A stretch of 64,000 bases of DNA from Trileptium ribeirensis (Eukaryota > Nematoda > Enoplea > Enoplida > Thoracostomopsidae), in the NCBI GenBank assembly GCA_030248225.1, contig JASANE010018658.1:1-64000 (forward strand). The letters run 5' to 3'. The notes under the pieces were generated by a model. That model was not told the DNA's origin. It saw nothing but the letters and a program-made list of their open reading frames with translations, and searched no databases. Shown here in pieces: positions 21,601 to 32,371 of this stretch; positions within the stretch are counted from its first letter, which is position 1, and every line of letters begins with the position of its first letter. The position numbers and the translations under genes are program-made.

Positions 21601-23160
21601 CAAGTGAAGATGATTGAATTATAGAACGCCGAAGAACTACTCAACTTGCCACGACAAAGCGAAGAGGCCCAGGAACGAGCAAGAAATAACATTCAAAGAC
21701 AACTACAAGACGCTCGTGAGGAAGTGACAAAGTGACATCGGCGCGAGAAGAAATAGTGGAAATGCAGACGCAGATAGCTACGAAAGAAGAACAAAATAAA
21801 GAATTGCAGGAAACGATCAAAGAACTGCAAACAACATCGGGACAAAGTCGAGCACAACGAGTGGACAAAGAGCCAATCAATCAAAGAATTGAGTGTCAAG
21901 ATATAGCGGTCGGCACAGACATTCCACAAGTACCACACGACATACCTGAGAAACACCCAGGCGAGGAAGTATTTCAATGGAAAGAAATACTTATCGAAGA
22001 ACTACCGCTACAAGGGGATCAATTATGGAGTGAATTGTGCTACTTCGAAATACAGATCAACCAACACTCCACAAGTCGAAATTATGCCAGCAGTGGTGAT
22101 GGAGAAGACTGAACGAAGTACAAGATAGATGGAGCGAAATCCTCAAACAAGAAAACTTAGAGGAGTAAAGAAAACTTGTACAAATGTTGACGGTACTACG
22201 GGATCAAGAAGCAAGATCCGAATAAAATGTCGAGCACTAAGGATTACGAGAGAAGAATAACACCAAGTGATTCGACAATACGTAAAGAACATCCAAGAAT
22301 GAATGACGAATATGCTAAAGAACAAAACACTACAAGTTCGGTTACCATCCGTCCGGGGGCACCGGGAATCTCGTAACTCATGCGGACCTATAATGATCAA
22401 TAAGAAGGGAACTAGAACGGAATTAGCGAACGATGAAGGATAACGGATCTGGAACGACGATGACAGGACGGAATAAATAATAGTATAGACCGACGACGGA
22501 ACGACAACCGAATCGAACCCTAAAGAATTCGGTGATGCGCGACAACGACCAAAGAACCGGCTATTACGAAACCGGTGACAATGACCAAACGACGTCGAGA
22601 TCCGTCACCCCAAAGAAACATCAGCGATCTCAAACAATGAAATCTCAACCTGTGATCGACAGAGACGATCTCAACCATGATGAACCCCACCAGGAATACA
22701 AAGACGATATAATAATAGCCATAATAATATTGCCATAATCATTCCAGCCAAAAGCATTGCCTAGTCCCGAACAAAAAGAGGTCCCAAAATTATGTCAAAA
22801 ATAGTGCTCAAAAAATGTTGGGTTATTAATAATAGTTGTTATATTAACATTTATTTGTACTAATATTTTATATATTTTCAGGCATTTTAGTTCAACTTTT
22901 GGGGAATAGTCCGCAAGTCCCAAGACAACGGAGGATAATGAAAAAGGAAATATAAATAGGGATGGTGATCGAAAAGAAGAAAATAAATCGGGAAGGTAAC
23001 TGGGACTGGTAAATGAAAGAAATAAAAACGGAAATGGTAGCGTCAGTGGTAGACGCATAGTTGGCGAAGAGGGTGAAAGGTGACGATAGAATAAAAAACG
23101 GGCGCGGTTAGGGTGCAAAGAACGGCACCAGTGTTACGTGCTGGACCGACAACCGGATAT
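18700..23160 (+). pseudogene. Post-integrase region with coiled-coil-like ORF remnants
   Basis: About 4.4 kb between integrase and the right LTR keeps the Lys/Glu/Gln-rich, CAA/GAA-codon character of the element. Open plus frames occur at 18703-18939 (with C-x2-C in DYYCGRCKGSW), 19311-19505, 19736-20050, 20463-20741, 21065-21328, 21325-21624, 21732-22112 and 22532-22738. The 21-22 kb frames are heptad-rich and coiled-coil-like (for example EQNKELQETIKELQ). No signal peptide, fusion segment or membrane anchor is visible, so there is no support for an env gene. Frames change phase repeatedly, so the original product cannot be read as one ORF. Confidence 0.5.
22740..23160 (+). other. Untranslated 3' region before the right LTR
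   Basis: AT-rich then purine-rich sequence (runs of GGAAATGG and GAAAA types), ending in GTGGGGGG immediately before the right LTR, a plausible polypurine tract. Confidence 0.4.
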
Positions 23161-23169
23161 GTGGGGGGT

Positions 23170-23410
23170 CTTATCGGCTAGGGGAGTCCAAAATCCTTGG
23201 GATTTTTCACATTTTGTTTATTTAACGGCCCCTAAAACTTCTTGGAGATTTTTCTTAAAATTTTAACTTCCTAATTTGCATAGGTAATTGCTACTATTTG
23301 GTTGTTTTAGTTATGTAATGTTGAGATTTGTTTTTGTGTAGCAGTCAGTCGTTATGTTTTGGAGCTGAAATTGGTATGGTGCACGATTGTAACAGTTCGG
23401 CAGAGGAAAC
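23170..23410 (+). repeat. Right LTR (3') of the gypsy element
   Basis: Direct repeat of 11621-11877, 241 bp, with the same landmarks in the same order and a few small deletions relative to the left copy. After CAGAGGAAAC the two copies diverge. Confidence 0.75.
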
Positions 23411-25020
23411 GGGCCCGAGTCATTGCTTCTTGATTGTACATCTACAATAGTTTAAATTCTTTTTGGCTTGAGATCACCTAGTTAGTATAGCTAGCGTGAT
23501 TGCGTCAGTTTTCATTATAGAGTTCGATTTTATCTTGGATTTTGGTTTTTAGCTTAAATAGATTTCTGATAATATTCCGACTAAAGCTGAAGGACGCAAA
23601 AAGCATTGCGGACCATTACTTGGTATAGCTATCCTACTGGAAAGGTGCCTATGCTCGGCCCTTAGCCCAGTGGATTAGGAAGTTATATTTCAGAGACGCC
23701 TATACTCGGGTCTCTCATTGCACTGTATGTGACCTAATGTTTAATCACCTCTGGAGCGCTTGGAAGGCGTGGCATTTGGGACAATTTTGTGAGAGATAGC
23801 GTAATGAAGCGAACTATCAACTAAGTCCATAGGAATTAGCGAAGTGTCAGAAGGTTTTACTCGGTTAATAGTGTTCGGTAATTGGAAGAGGATAAGTTTC
23901 TTAAGCTGCTATTTTATCTAATAATATTATTTTGCCATATAAAATAGAAGAAGTGGCCATAATTATAATAGGAGCGGTTGTTAGCAGTATCGTACTAGGT
24001 TCACTAATACTTAAAAAATTTCGCCCCTCTTTGTGTTGAGTGAGTGGTAACCAGGGTGAGAGTTCAGGTGGGACTCGACAATATTAGTAGTGTAACTGCG
24101 CCGTCTGGCAGCCTTCCGGTATCGTCGGCGTGGAAGCCTTATTCTTGAGAAGGCCGTATGAATAAGGGGACTGGTTCGAACGACCCAAAACTTGAGCACC
24201 ATACCTAAAGACCCGTATCGTCATCCGCCCGGGGACATACATTGAGCAAACTTCAACTGCATAGTACTCGACCGCTACTGTACAGCTTTAATAACGTGAT
24301 CTGGCAGCCTTCCGGTGTCAGCATCTGTAATGTAATTGGCATTACTAGCGTAAATCTGAGGCTTAGGTTGAAATAATTACGTAATCGCCTGGTGCACTCG
24401 CCTCCCGGGACTGTGTTGTGTTAAAACCATAACGTTGGTAACGTAGCAGATAAGGTTAAATTAGATAGGATCGTCGAGAGTGCCTAAAAGTAGTGGCCAA
24501 AGTGCACAACGAAAGGGGAACGTCAGACTATGCAGTATTTTGGTGTCGGACTGTGCAAGAAAACTGGTGGTGTATAAGCGAGAGCTGATAATAATCGGGT
24601 ACTAAAGATAGTACCATCATTTTGGTAACGAGCGTTTAAGTAACGCTATCGAAAGGGTAGCGTGAAGTCTGCGTATGCTAAAATACGGTACGAAAGAACG
24701 GTACCGAGGCTTTTTAAACGGAGCACCGAGGAGAATACGTATTCGGATACGGTTATCAAAATCATTGCCAAAAGCGATACACGGTGTAACAGTGCCTAAT
24801 ATCCTATCATTCGTAATAAACGTTTTATACCCGTGTCTGTTGACCGACTATCTGAAACTCGAGCACGTAGAGCCGAGCAAGATCACGCTGCAACGCAAAA
24901 TACAAGGGTCTAGCCTCACTCACGACAAATAAGGACGCGCGCTGTACCAAGTGTCCCACAGGCATACTACTGGCCACACCTCGAACCTTACAATCTTTCG
25001 GTGACGAATCCCGTCCCCTT
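23411..25020. other. No gene seen; one short duplicated motif
   Basis: No credible coding frame. CTGGCAGCCTTCCGGT occurs at about 24103 and again at about 24302, 199 bp apart. The patch at 24660-24940 is open on both strands but shows no motif. Confidence 0.35.
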
Positions 25021-25023
25021 TTT

Positions 25024-25500
25024 AAAGTACTGACAACACTATTACCCACTTACGGATGTGTCAAAATGTCGAAAACAGTATCATACCCTTACGGATATGT
25101 CAAAATGTCAAAAATAATATCGTACCCTTACGGATGTGTCAAAATGAAAAAAACATTATTATACCCTTATGATGTGTTAAAATGATGAAAACAACATTAC
25201 CCCATTACAGATGTGTTAAAATGTCGAAAACAGTATCATACCTTTACGGATGTGTCAAAATGCCAAAAACAGCATTACGCTCTTATGGATGTGTTAAAAT
25301 GATGAAAACAACATTACAACCTTACGGGTATGTTAAACTACTGAAAACACTATTACCCACGTACTGATGTGTCAAAATGTCGAAAACACTATTATACCCT
25401 TATGGACATGTTAAAATGATAAAAACAACATTACCCCTCATGGTTGTGTTAGAATAGCGAAAACACTATTCCACCCTTACGGATGTGTCAAAATGTGGAA
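25024..25500. repeat. 39-40 bp minisatellite, about 12 copies
   Basis: Units of the form CCTTACGGATGTGTCAAAAT followed by GTCGAAAACAGTATTAxA repeat at ~39 bp with substitutions and small indels. Where the unit is exactly 39 bp (25182-25367) a frame stays open and gives a 13-residue repeat (KMMKTTL, YGCV). This looks like a by-product of the period, not a gene. Confidence 0.85.
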
Positions 25501-25519
25501 ATAAGATATTTTAAAAAGA

Positions 25520-27150
25520 GGTCCCCCAATTAGGGGGTACATCCCGTTTGCAAAAGTTCGTCGATACTTCCGGCACGTCTTAAAGAAATGAAACAAAAAA
25601 GTTCGTCAAAATCCATGAAGCAGTTGAAAAGTTACATCATGAAAACCAATAAAATGACACTATTTTTGAATTCACAGGGGGGTGGGTTGTGAAGAAAACA
25701 TAGGGGATGCCCAACAATAGTGTCCATGCGTTCCCATATCGATTTCCTTTCCAACAAAATAACTGCACAAAAATCTATAAACGGTTTCAAAAATCATGGT
25801 CAAAAATATGTAACAAACCGAAAACTTGGCACATACAGAGACAGACATACGGCAATTACATTATAAGATAGTTTAAAGGGGGTACATCCCATTTGCAAAA
25901 GTTCGTCGATACTTCCGGCACGTCTTAAAGAAATGAAACAAAAAAGATTGTTAAAATCCATGGAGCAGTTGAAAAGTTACATCATGAAAACCAATAAAAT
26001 GACACTATTTTTTAATTCAAAGGGGGGTGGGTTGTGAAAAAAAAGCGTAGGGATGCGCAAAAATAGTGTCAGTGCATTCACATATTCGATGTCCTACTCA
26101 ACGAAATAACCGCACAAAAATCCATAAACGGTTTCAAAAGTCATGGTCAAAAATATGTAACAAACCTAAAACTTGGCACATACACAAACAGACATACGGC
26201 AATTACATTATAAGATAGGTAGTTTAAAGGGGGGTTCCCAATTGGGGGTACATCCTCATTGCAAAAGTTCGACGATACTATCGGCACGTCTTAAAAAATG
26301 AAACAAAAAAGTTCGTCAAAATCCATGAAGCAGTTAAAAATTTACACCATTAAAACGTACTATTTATGACACTATTTTTTATTTCAAGGAGGGTGGGTTG
26401 TGAAAAAAACATAAGGGGTGCCCAAAAATATTGTCCCTGCATTCCCATATCGATTTCCTACCCAACAAAAAACCGCATAAAAATCCATAAACAGTATCAA
26501 AAGTTATGATCAAAAATATGTGACAAATCCAAAACTTGGGACAGACAGACATACAGCAATTACATTATGAGATAGTTAGGGAGGTTCCCCAATAGGGGGT
26601 ACATCCCCTTTGCAAAACTTTGTCGTTACTTTCGGCACGTCTTAAAGAAATAAAACAAAAAAGATTGTCAAAATCCATGAGGCAGTTGAAAAGTTACATC
26701 ATGAAAACCAATAAATGACACTATTTTTTAATTCAAAGGGGGTGGGTTGTGAAAAAAGCGTAGGGATGCCCAAAAATAGTGTCAGTGCATTCACATATTC
26801 GATGTCCTATACAACAAAATAACCGCACAAAAATCCATAAACGGTTTCAAAAGTCATGGTCAAAAATATGTAACAAACCCAAAACTTGGCACATACACAG
26901 ACAGACATACTGCAATTACGTTATAAGATAGGTAGTTTAAAGGGGGCTCCCCAATTAGGGGGTACATCCTCATTGCAAAAGTTCGACGATACTATCGGCA
27001 CGTCTTTTTAGAAATGAAACAAAAAAAGTTCGTCAAAATCCATGAAGCAGTTAAAAAGTTACACCATTAAAACGTACTATTTATGACACTATTTTTTTAT
27101 TTCAAGGGGGTTGGGTTGTGAAAAACACATAAGGGGTGCCCAAAAATATT
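25520..27150. repeat. ~350 bp satellite array, five copies (last one split)
   Basis: Copies begin near 25520, 25878, 26228, 26578 and 26941, each with GGGGGTACATCC, GGCACGTCTTAAA, AAAATCCATGA, TGACACTATTTTT, GGTGGGTTGTGAA, CAAAAATATGT and AAACTTGGCACATAC at matching offsets. Copies 2 and 4 share features absent from 3 and 5 (GCGTAGGGATGC; TGCATTCACATATTCGATG), and 3 and 5 share others (TTAAAACGTACTATTTATG; AAGGGGTGCCC), so the array has a ~700 bp dimeric higher-order unit. Copy 5 is interrupted by the LINE and resumes at 30089. Confidence 0.9.
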
Positions 27151-27302
27151 TATTTACCATCACCTTCCTTACCTTTATTTACCTTCAGCCCCGCTTCACA
27201 GTGTTTGCGTTACCATATCGCAACTGCTACTTCCTCCTTGAAAGCAGGGCTCAAGGCCCATGAGGTAGGGCCTGAAATAAAAATAACACGGCAGCAAAAC
27301 GG

Positions 27303-29930
27303 TCATAGCACAGGTAAACAACCGGAAGCATAGAGCCGGGTTTTGAACGACGCTACATTTGGAGCGGCGACAACACTGGGTGGCAAGTTATTCCAAAAGT
27401 TCACAACTCTCTGACTGAAGAAATTGAGTCTAGCTGTGGTGCGTGGGCTGCCTCGAGGGCGAAGTTTCAGATGGTGACCTCGTCTACTACTAGCTATGAA
27501 TTCGAAAAAATCGCTGATGTCTAGTCCTGATTTGCCGGTAGCAATTTGAAACAACAGTATCACATCAGCACGGAGCCTACGCGTTTCAAGAGATTGTAAC
27601 TGTAGATATAGCAGCCTTTCCTCATAACTGTATTGTCTAATACTTGGAAGTAGTTTGGTTGCCCTTCTCTGAACGCCCTCAACTAGAGCAATGTCTTTTC
27701 TGTAATATGGAGACCAAACCTGAGTAGCATACTCCAAATGCGGCCTTATTAGTGATTTATAGATCAACAAAAACGAGGATCTGGTCAGATGTTTGAAATT
27801 GCGCTTGACGAGACCGTAGATCCTGTTTGCAGCGCTTGCCGCCTTGGCGCAGTGTTCTGCCCACTTTAAGTCGTCGGATATTATAATACCATGGTCGCAC
27901 ATTGCAGAAGTGTTTGTAAGCGGAGCACCGTGTAAAAAGTAATCAGCTTTGGGATTCTTCTTCCCGAAATGGATAATAAATGACTTTTCGACATTAAACT
28001 TCAATTCATTTCTTTTAGACCACATTTCCAGTGTTTGTAAGTCGTTTTGTAATGTAAATACGTCAGCTATCGGGTCGGGAAGCTGGAGTTGTCGATACAC
28101 TTTGATGTCATCAGCGAATTTCAAAACACGAGACATAAGAAGATTATCAATGTCGTTTATGTATATAAGGAAAAGAAGAGGGCCCATGACCGAGCCCTGG
28201 GGGACTCCACTAACTACTTTTATTGTTCTTGAAACGCCACCTCGAAAAATGACATTCTGGGTCCTATCTGTCAGAAATGCCTTAATCCATTTACATGTGT
28301 CGATATTCAATCCAAAGTCACCCAGTTTGTTAACTAGTTTGATATGGCTTACAGAGTCAAAAGCCTTTCTAAAGTCAAGGTAAACAGCGTCGGTCGGATT
28401 GCCACTGTTTTCGTACTGAGTTATATCGTTCAGGTATTGAAGCATTTGGGTTGTACATGATTTGCCCCTTGTAAAGCCGAATTGGGAAGTATTCATCAGG
28501 TTGTGACGACAAATGTGATCGCTTATATTTTCACAAATAATTTGCTCCATTAATTTGCAGGATTTACTCGTCAGGCTAACAGGACGGTAGTTGTGAACAT
28601 CCGACGAAGGTCCTTTTTTGTGAAGAGGAACAACATTTGCATGTAACCATTCCCTTGGCAGCTTACCCAGGTTATACGACAGATCGAAAATAATCTTCAA
28701 CGCTTTTGATAACTCCTTAGCCAGAAACTTCAGAGCTTCGTTAGGAATGTCATCAGGGCCGCGGACCTTTCTACAATCGACTTCAGAAAGTTTCTTTTCA
28801 ATGTCTGATGTACGAAAAACAATTCTACCACTGGTTCTATTTGTATTAATGGCATTATGTTGAACAATCTGGGTGACTGGAGGTAAAAATACGGACGTGA
28901 AAAGTGAATTAAATAGATCAGCTACTTCGGATGGATTGGTGCAGACGGTGCCGTTATCATAGCAAATAACAGGATTAGCAGCACTAGTTTTACGACGCCG
29001 ATTAATATAAGCAAAAAATGATTTAGGGTCGGTTTTAATATTCGCAGCGAGCTTCAATTCGAACCGACGTACTGACTCTTGGCACAAGCGGTCGCATTCA
29101 CTTAAGCATTGCAAGTAAGTCTCCCAAGACTGGCGAGTATTTCTGTGTTTAAATCGTTTATATGCGTTCTTTTTTCGCTTAATTGCACGCCATGCTGCGT
29201 AAGATGCCCAAATGGGCTTCTTCATTTCATAATTATTCTTGGACATAGGAAGACAGCAAGTAAGTGCATTTAAAAGTGTTAATTTGAAAATACTCCAAGC
29301 TTCGTCAATGTCTTGCAACTGGTTTAAACTATTCAGAAGAGATGGAATGTCTAGCTTATCTCTGACCTTGCACCAGTGATGGTCTTTAGCTAAGTGAGCT
29401 GCGATTTTAGAACGGGGCGCCGACGGAGCATATTGGGTCATCCAAGTTAAATTGAAAGATACCATAAAGTGATCACTGTTTGTGGTGAGCGGGCAAAGAA
29501 TCTCAATATTATCGACCTCTTCTAAATCTCTAGTAAATACTAAATCCAAACAGCTGGAACCCCTTGTCGGTTTGATAACATGTTGTTTGTAGCCACTATC
29601 AAGAACCGCCGTTGTAAAGTGATCGTAATAGCTCGGCCATAACAATAATTCCCAATCGATCCCGGGGTAATTAAAATCCCCAGCCACACAGAGTCTCGCG
29701 AAGGCAGAACCATTAAAGTCCTTTCTAAAGCAGTCGTTTATATATTCATTAATAGCTACTTCGGCATTTGGCGGTCGATACACACAACAGAGAAGAGCTC
29801 TGTCACTCCGTTGATGTAGCGGGATGCTGCAGTAAACCATTTCACAGTTAATTTGACCAGGTGGGTTAAATGGAAGTGGATTAAAATGTGATTTGACGTA
29901 AATTGCTACTCCTCCACCCTTTTTGTTTTT
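27303..29930 (-). CDS. CR1-like endonuclease-reverse transcriptase (ORF2)
   Basis: The frame is open from about 29930 (GGGVAIYVKSHF) to a stop at 27303; the first ATG is at 29840. The N-terminal part is the C-terminal half of an AP-type endonuclease (CVYRPPNA, VAGDFNYPGIDWELL, TNSDHFMVSF). The RT follows with RKVRGPDDIPNEALK, NYRPVSLTSKSCKLMEQII, QFGFTRGKSCTTQML, DFRKAFDSVSH, GVPQGSVMGPLLFLIYINDI and FADDIKVY (catalytic FADD). The C-terminus has the usual thumb and tail (LEYATQVWSPYY, VQRRATKLLPSI). The protein nicks target DNA and primes reverse transcription there. The RT core is uninterrupted, so this is a young copy. Confidence 0.9.
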   Translation of the reverse strand, partial: KNKKGGGVAIYVKSHFNPLPFNPPGQINCEMVYCSIPLHQRSDRALLCCVYRPPNAEVAINEYINDCFRKDFNGSAFARLCVAGDFNYPGIDWELLLWPSYYDHFTTAVLDSGYKQHVIKPTRGSSCLDLVFTRDLEEVDNIEILCPLTTNSDHFMVSFNLTWMTQYAPSAPRSKIAAHLAKDHHWCKVRDKLDIPSLLNSLNQLQDIDEAWSIFKLTLLNALTCCLPMSKNNYEMKKPIWASYAAWRAIKRKKNAYKRFKHRNTRQSWETYLQCLSECDRLCQESVRRFELKLAANIKTDPKSFFAYINRRRKTSAANPVICYDNGTVCTNPSEVADLFNSLFTSVFLPPVTQIVQHNAINTNRTSGRIVFRTSDIEKKLSEVDCRKVRGPDDIPNEALKFLAKELSKALKIIFDLSYNLGKLPREWLHANVVPLHKKGPSSDVHNYRPVSLTSKSCKLMEQIICENISDHICRHNLMNTSQFGFTRGKSCTTQMLQYLNDITQYENSGNPTDAVYLDFRKAFDSVSHIKLVNKLGDFGLNIDTCKWIKAFLTDRTQNVIFRGGVSRTIKVVSGVPQGSVMGPLLFLIYINDIDNLLMSRVLKFADDIKVYRQLQLPDPIADVFTLQNDLQTLEMWSKRNELKFNVEKSFIIHFGKKNPKADYFLHGAPLTNTSAMCDHGIIISDDLKWAEHCAKAASAANRIYGLVKRNFKHLTRSSFLLIYKSLIRPHLEYATQVWSPYYRKDIALVEGVQRRATKLLPSIRQYSYEERLLYLQLQSLETRRLRADVILLFQIATGKSGLDISDFFEFIASSRRGHHLKLRPRGSPRTTARLNFFSQRVVNFWNNLPPSVVAAPNVASFKTRLYASGCLPVL

Positions 29931-30088
29931 CGATCGTTTCTGAACAGTGTATAATTTTTCAAGTTCAGCTCGGCGTCATTGAATTCAACCCTGCTCCATG
30001 TTTCCGTTATGAAAATAATATCTGGTTTATTGTCAAAAACAAACAGTTCTAAATTATTTAGTTTGTTCATCATACTACGAGTATTAAT
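29906..30088 (-). pseudogene. Start of CR1-like endonuclease domain, one frameshift upstream
   Basis: Reads NTRSMMNKLNNLELFVFDNKPDIIFITETWSRV (split here: first NTRSMMNKLNNL, then DIIFITETW), the conserved start of the AP endonuclease with catalytic Glu in TETW. It is out of phase with the main ORF2; the shift falls in the A-runs around 29925-29940 (CGAAAAACAAAAAGGG on the minus strand). The apparent ATG at 30109 lies in the flanking satellite, so it is not the element's start. Confidence 0.75.
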
Positions 30089-30245
30089 ATATTGTCCCTG
30101 CATTCCCATATCGATTTCCTACCCAACAAAAAACCGCATAAAAATCCATAAACAGTTTCAAAAGTTATGATCAAAAATATGTGACAAATCCAAAACTTGG
30201 GACGCACAGACAGACAGACATGCAACAATTACATTATAAGATATA
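30089..30245. repeat. Remainder of satellite copy 5
   Basis: From ATTGTCCCTGCATTCCC to CAATTACATTATAAGATA, continuing the copy that breaks off at 27150; closest to copy 3. Confidence 0.85.
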
Positions 30246-31950
30246 TATACATACAGTGCCCGTTACTGCTGTAGCTTTAGGTCTCCGTTATCTTGTTATA
30301 TATTATTGCAGTACATACTAAGTACATAACATACAGTGTGTCTGCAATATATAATGCGATTGCATCTTTGGGGGTATTTTTTCGTTGTTAAAAATTTCAG
30401 TCCTCAGTGAATTTGCAGACATACGGATCTCAGACTTCTTATAGAAATTTGGTCACAACAAAATCCCCATAAGACTGGTGTGGGTTTACTTTTTGGAGGT
30501 TTCTGAATACGGAGAAAGAAGTGGTATTTGCGTAGTATACATAAATAATGCAAGTGTTCAGTCCTATAACGTAATTGAAAAATTAGAAAGTTTTAATATT
30601 TTTGGGTATTGGAAATAAAATAAAAGGTCATAATGTTTTGTTGTATCATTCATATTCCTTAGTTTTGCCATTAAATTATTCACGATGTATTGTTGCTATC
30701 GTGACAATTTTAAAGAGTCTCACAGAGCTAAATTTCGAACGCCGAAATGGTAATTGAGCTAAAGTTGTCACACTCGCTCAGTTTCTTTTGAAGTTACTAT
30801 ATACGTATATATAGTTATATCTGCGGAAGTGCTGTTTTGATCAAACCGACTAAATGATGCTTAAAAATCTTGGACAGCTTGCTAATCATATCGATATGGG
30901 AAGTCTAAAGTTGAGTCTTTAAGGCTCATAAGTTTGTACTAACTAGTTGCTTGTTATGTCGCCAAGGTGATGAATTTTGAGCGTTGAATATCAATATAAT
31001 TTAGCGAGGCGTACGTAAGTATATTCAGCATCAACTTACAAAATAGCCGAATATCAGTCGTATTGGTTGAATGGTTAAGGAAATATTGCGCATTTAAGAT
31101 TTTGTAATGTACAAGAACCTAGACAATAAATAATTGCTCTATAAAATGTGACAAAAACACCCACATAATTCCTGCGGTAACAGGGATATTGCTGTTTTGG
31201 CTTATTTTGGGTCTCAAGGACTAATTCAGAAACCTGTTTCGACCTAACTCTGCAGCGTAAGTAGAATATAGTGGCACATATGAATTACTCGGCAAAATGA
31301 AATTCATAACCCCATATAGCTCCAACGGTTGCGGTGATATTGCCTCTTTTCGTGTATTTTGGGCGTTGCCCATACCAAGTTGAGTTATGTGTACGAATCA
31401 CCCTAAAATCAAAGTAGCGTACGTTGTAAAAATCGCCATAAAAATTTTGTCCCTATGGCGGCGTATTTTAGAACCAATTTTCAATTACGATAGAAATATT
31501 ACGTATTGCAACTACACATCTCAAGGAATTACATGTCAAATTTGACTTGGAAAAATATTTTGCAATAACTGTCTTGATTTTTGGTTTTTTGGTGCAAAAT
31601 ATTGGAATTTTGGCGGGCCCGAAATGTTCTTTCGTATCTTAGAAATATATATATAGTAACTAAATACCAGACTTTCAGATTAGCGTGCACATACAGCACC
31701 AAATTACAAAAATTTTAATAATCTATATGTAGCACACCAGTGCTGGGCCATAGCCACATAGCAACACACAACATAATGACCTGTAAAATACTTTAATTTG
31801 TGAAAATCAGTATATGGTCCAAACATTGGCCACTTAATACAAATCTTCCAGCATTAGAAAATTTGTTCTGGATGCAGAAATTCCAACTGTCCTCACCCCC
31901 TTTAGTTTTTAAAATCACTAATCTATTATTGTATGTATTTGTAGAGTGGT
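30246..31950. other. Upstream flank of SEC62, no gene seen
   Basis: AT-rich sequence, no credible frames and no clear repeat. The SEC62 promoter and any 5' non-coding exon would lie here or in the duplicated unit, but I see no decisive core-promoter element. Confidence 0.35.
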
Positions 31951-31998
31951 CCTATCCGAAAATTGTGATATATAATATATAGTTCAAAATTGTCAAGT

Positions 31999-32142
31999 AT
32001 GGCCGACAGAAAACGGCGAATGAAACGCAAGGATCGTGGCGGCGATCGAGACGATTCAAAACCGAGCAAACAAGAGTATTCCGTCGCGAAATACTTACGG
32101 TTTAATTGCCCGGTTAAACAAAATACGATAATGGGAGAGCAG
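31999..32142 (+). CDS. SEC62: SEC62 coding exon 1, upstream copy
   Basis: ATG at 31999, 48 codons to GAG CAG, then a GTAAAAG donor at 32143. It encodes the basic cytosolic N-terminus (MADRKRRMKRKDRGGDRD) and the conserved VAKYLRFNCPVKQ block. Relative to the downstream copy it has Asp19, Ser23, Ser28 and Ala30. The VAKYLRFNCP text is the form found in vertebrate Sec62, so this copy looks the more ancestral. In the family the basic N-terminus contacts Sec63. It ends in phase 0, as exon 2 requires. It can be spliced to exon 2 only if the downstream copy is skipped. Confidence 0.85.
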
Positions 32143-32227
32143 GTAAAAGCGTAGAATTTTTTATCATTTATATAGTACTATCCGAACATTGTTAATATAT
32201 AATATATATAGTTCAAAATTGTCAAGT

Positions 32228-32371
32228 ATGGCCGACCGAAAACGGCGAATGAAACGCAAGGATCGTGGCGGCGATCGAGACAATTCGAAACCGTGCAAAC
32301 AAGAGTATTGCGTCACGAAATATTTACGGTTTAATTGTCCGGTTAAACAAAATACGATAATGGGAGAGCAG
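32228..32371 (+). CDS. SEC62: SEC62 coding exon 1, downstream copy
   Basis: ATG at 32228, 48 codons, same GTAAAAG donor at 32372, phase 0. It differs from the upstream copy by Asp19Asn, Ser23Cys, Ser28Cys and Ala30Thr plus four silent changes. The start codon, frame and donor are all kept. It may be an alternative first exon with its own copy of the near-upstream sequence, a neutral recent duplicate, or an unmerged haplotype in the assembly. Being nearer to exon 2 it could be used in the same transcript position as its twin. Confidence 0.85.

Larger units (their letters stand above)
11621..23410 (+). mobile_element. Ty3/gypsy-type LTR retrotransposon, decayed, ~11.8 kb
   Basis: Two ~250 bp direct repeats bracket, in order, gag with a CCHC knuckle, retropepsin, reverse transcriptase, RNase H, integrase with an H2C2 finger, and a long extra region. 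That domain order is Ty3/gypsy. Gag through RNase H lie mainly in one reading frame (positions congruent to 1 mod 3), which suggests an original single gag-pol frame. The copy has many stops and frameshifts, and the LTRs differ by several substitutions and indels, so it is old and inactive. At ~11.8 kb it is long for the group; the excess is the post-integrase region 18700-23160. A purine-rich GTGGGGGG sits just before the right LTR, as expected for a polypurine tract. Confidence 0.8.
27151..30088 (-). mobile_element. CR1-like non-LTR retrotransposon, 5'-truncated, inserted in satellite
   Basis: The element interrupts satellite copy 5. The target duplication is ATATT (27146-27150 and 30089-30093), and the satellite text joins exactly when the insert is removed. 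Orientation is minus: the 3' end is at 27151, where the minus strand ends in a run of related GGTAAATA / GGTAAGG units typical of CR1-type tails, and no poly(A) is seen. The 5' end at 30088 falls at the very start of the endonuclease domain (NTRSMMNKLNNL), so everything upstream is missing. One frameshift separates the endonuclease start from the rest. Confidence 0.85.

Noticed and set aside
18700..23160. Envelope gene after integrase
   Set aside because: No signal peptide, furin-type site, fusion segment or membrane anchor could be seen; the frames are charged and coiled-coil-like.
23650..23720. tRNA-like A box (TTAGCCCAGTGG) suggesting a tRNA or SINE
   Set aside because: No matching B box at the right distance and no cloverleaf could be formed by eye.
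25024..25500. CRISPR-like array of short repeats
   Set aside because: The units are contiguous and diverged without unique spacers, in a eukaryotic context; it is a minisatellite.
27949..28383. Plus-strand 144-codon ORF
   Set aside because: It lies entirely opposite the conserved CR1-like RT and has no motif.
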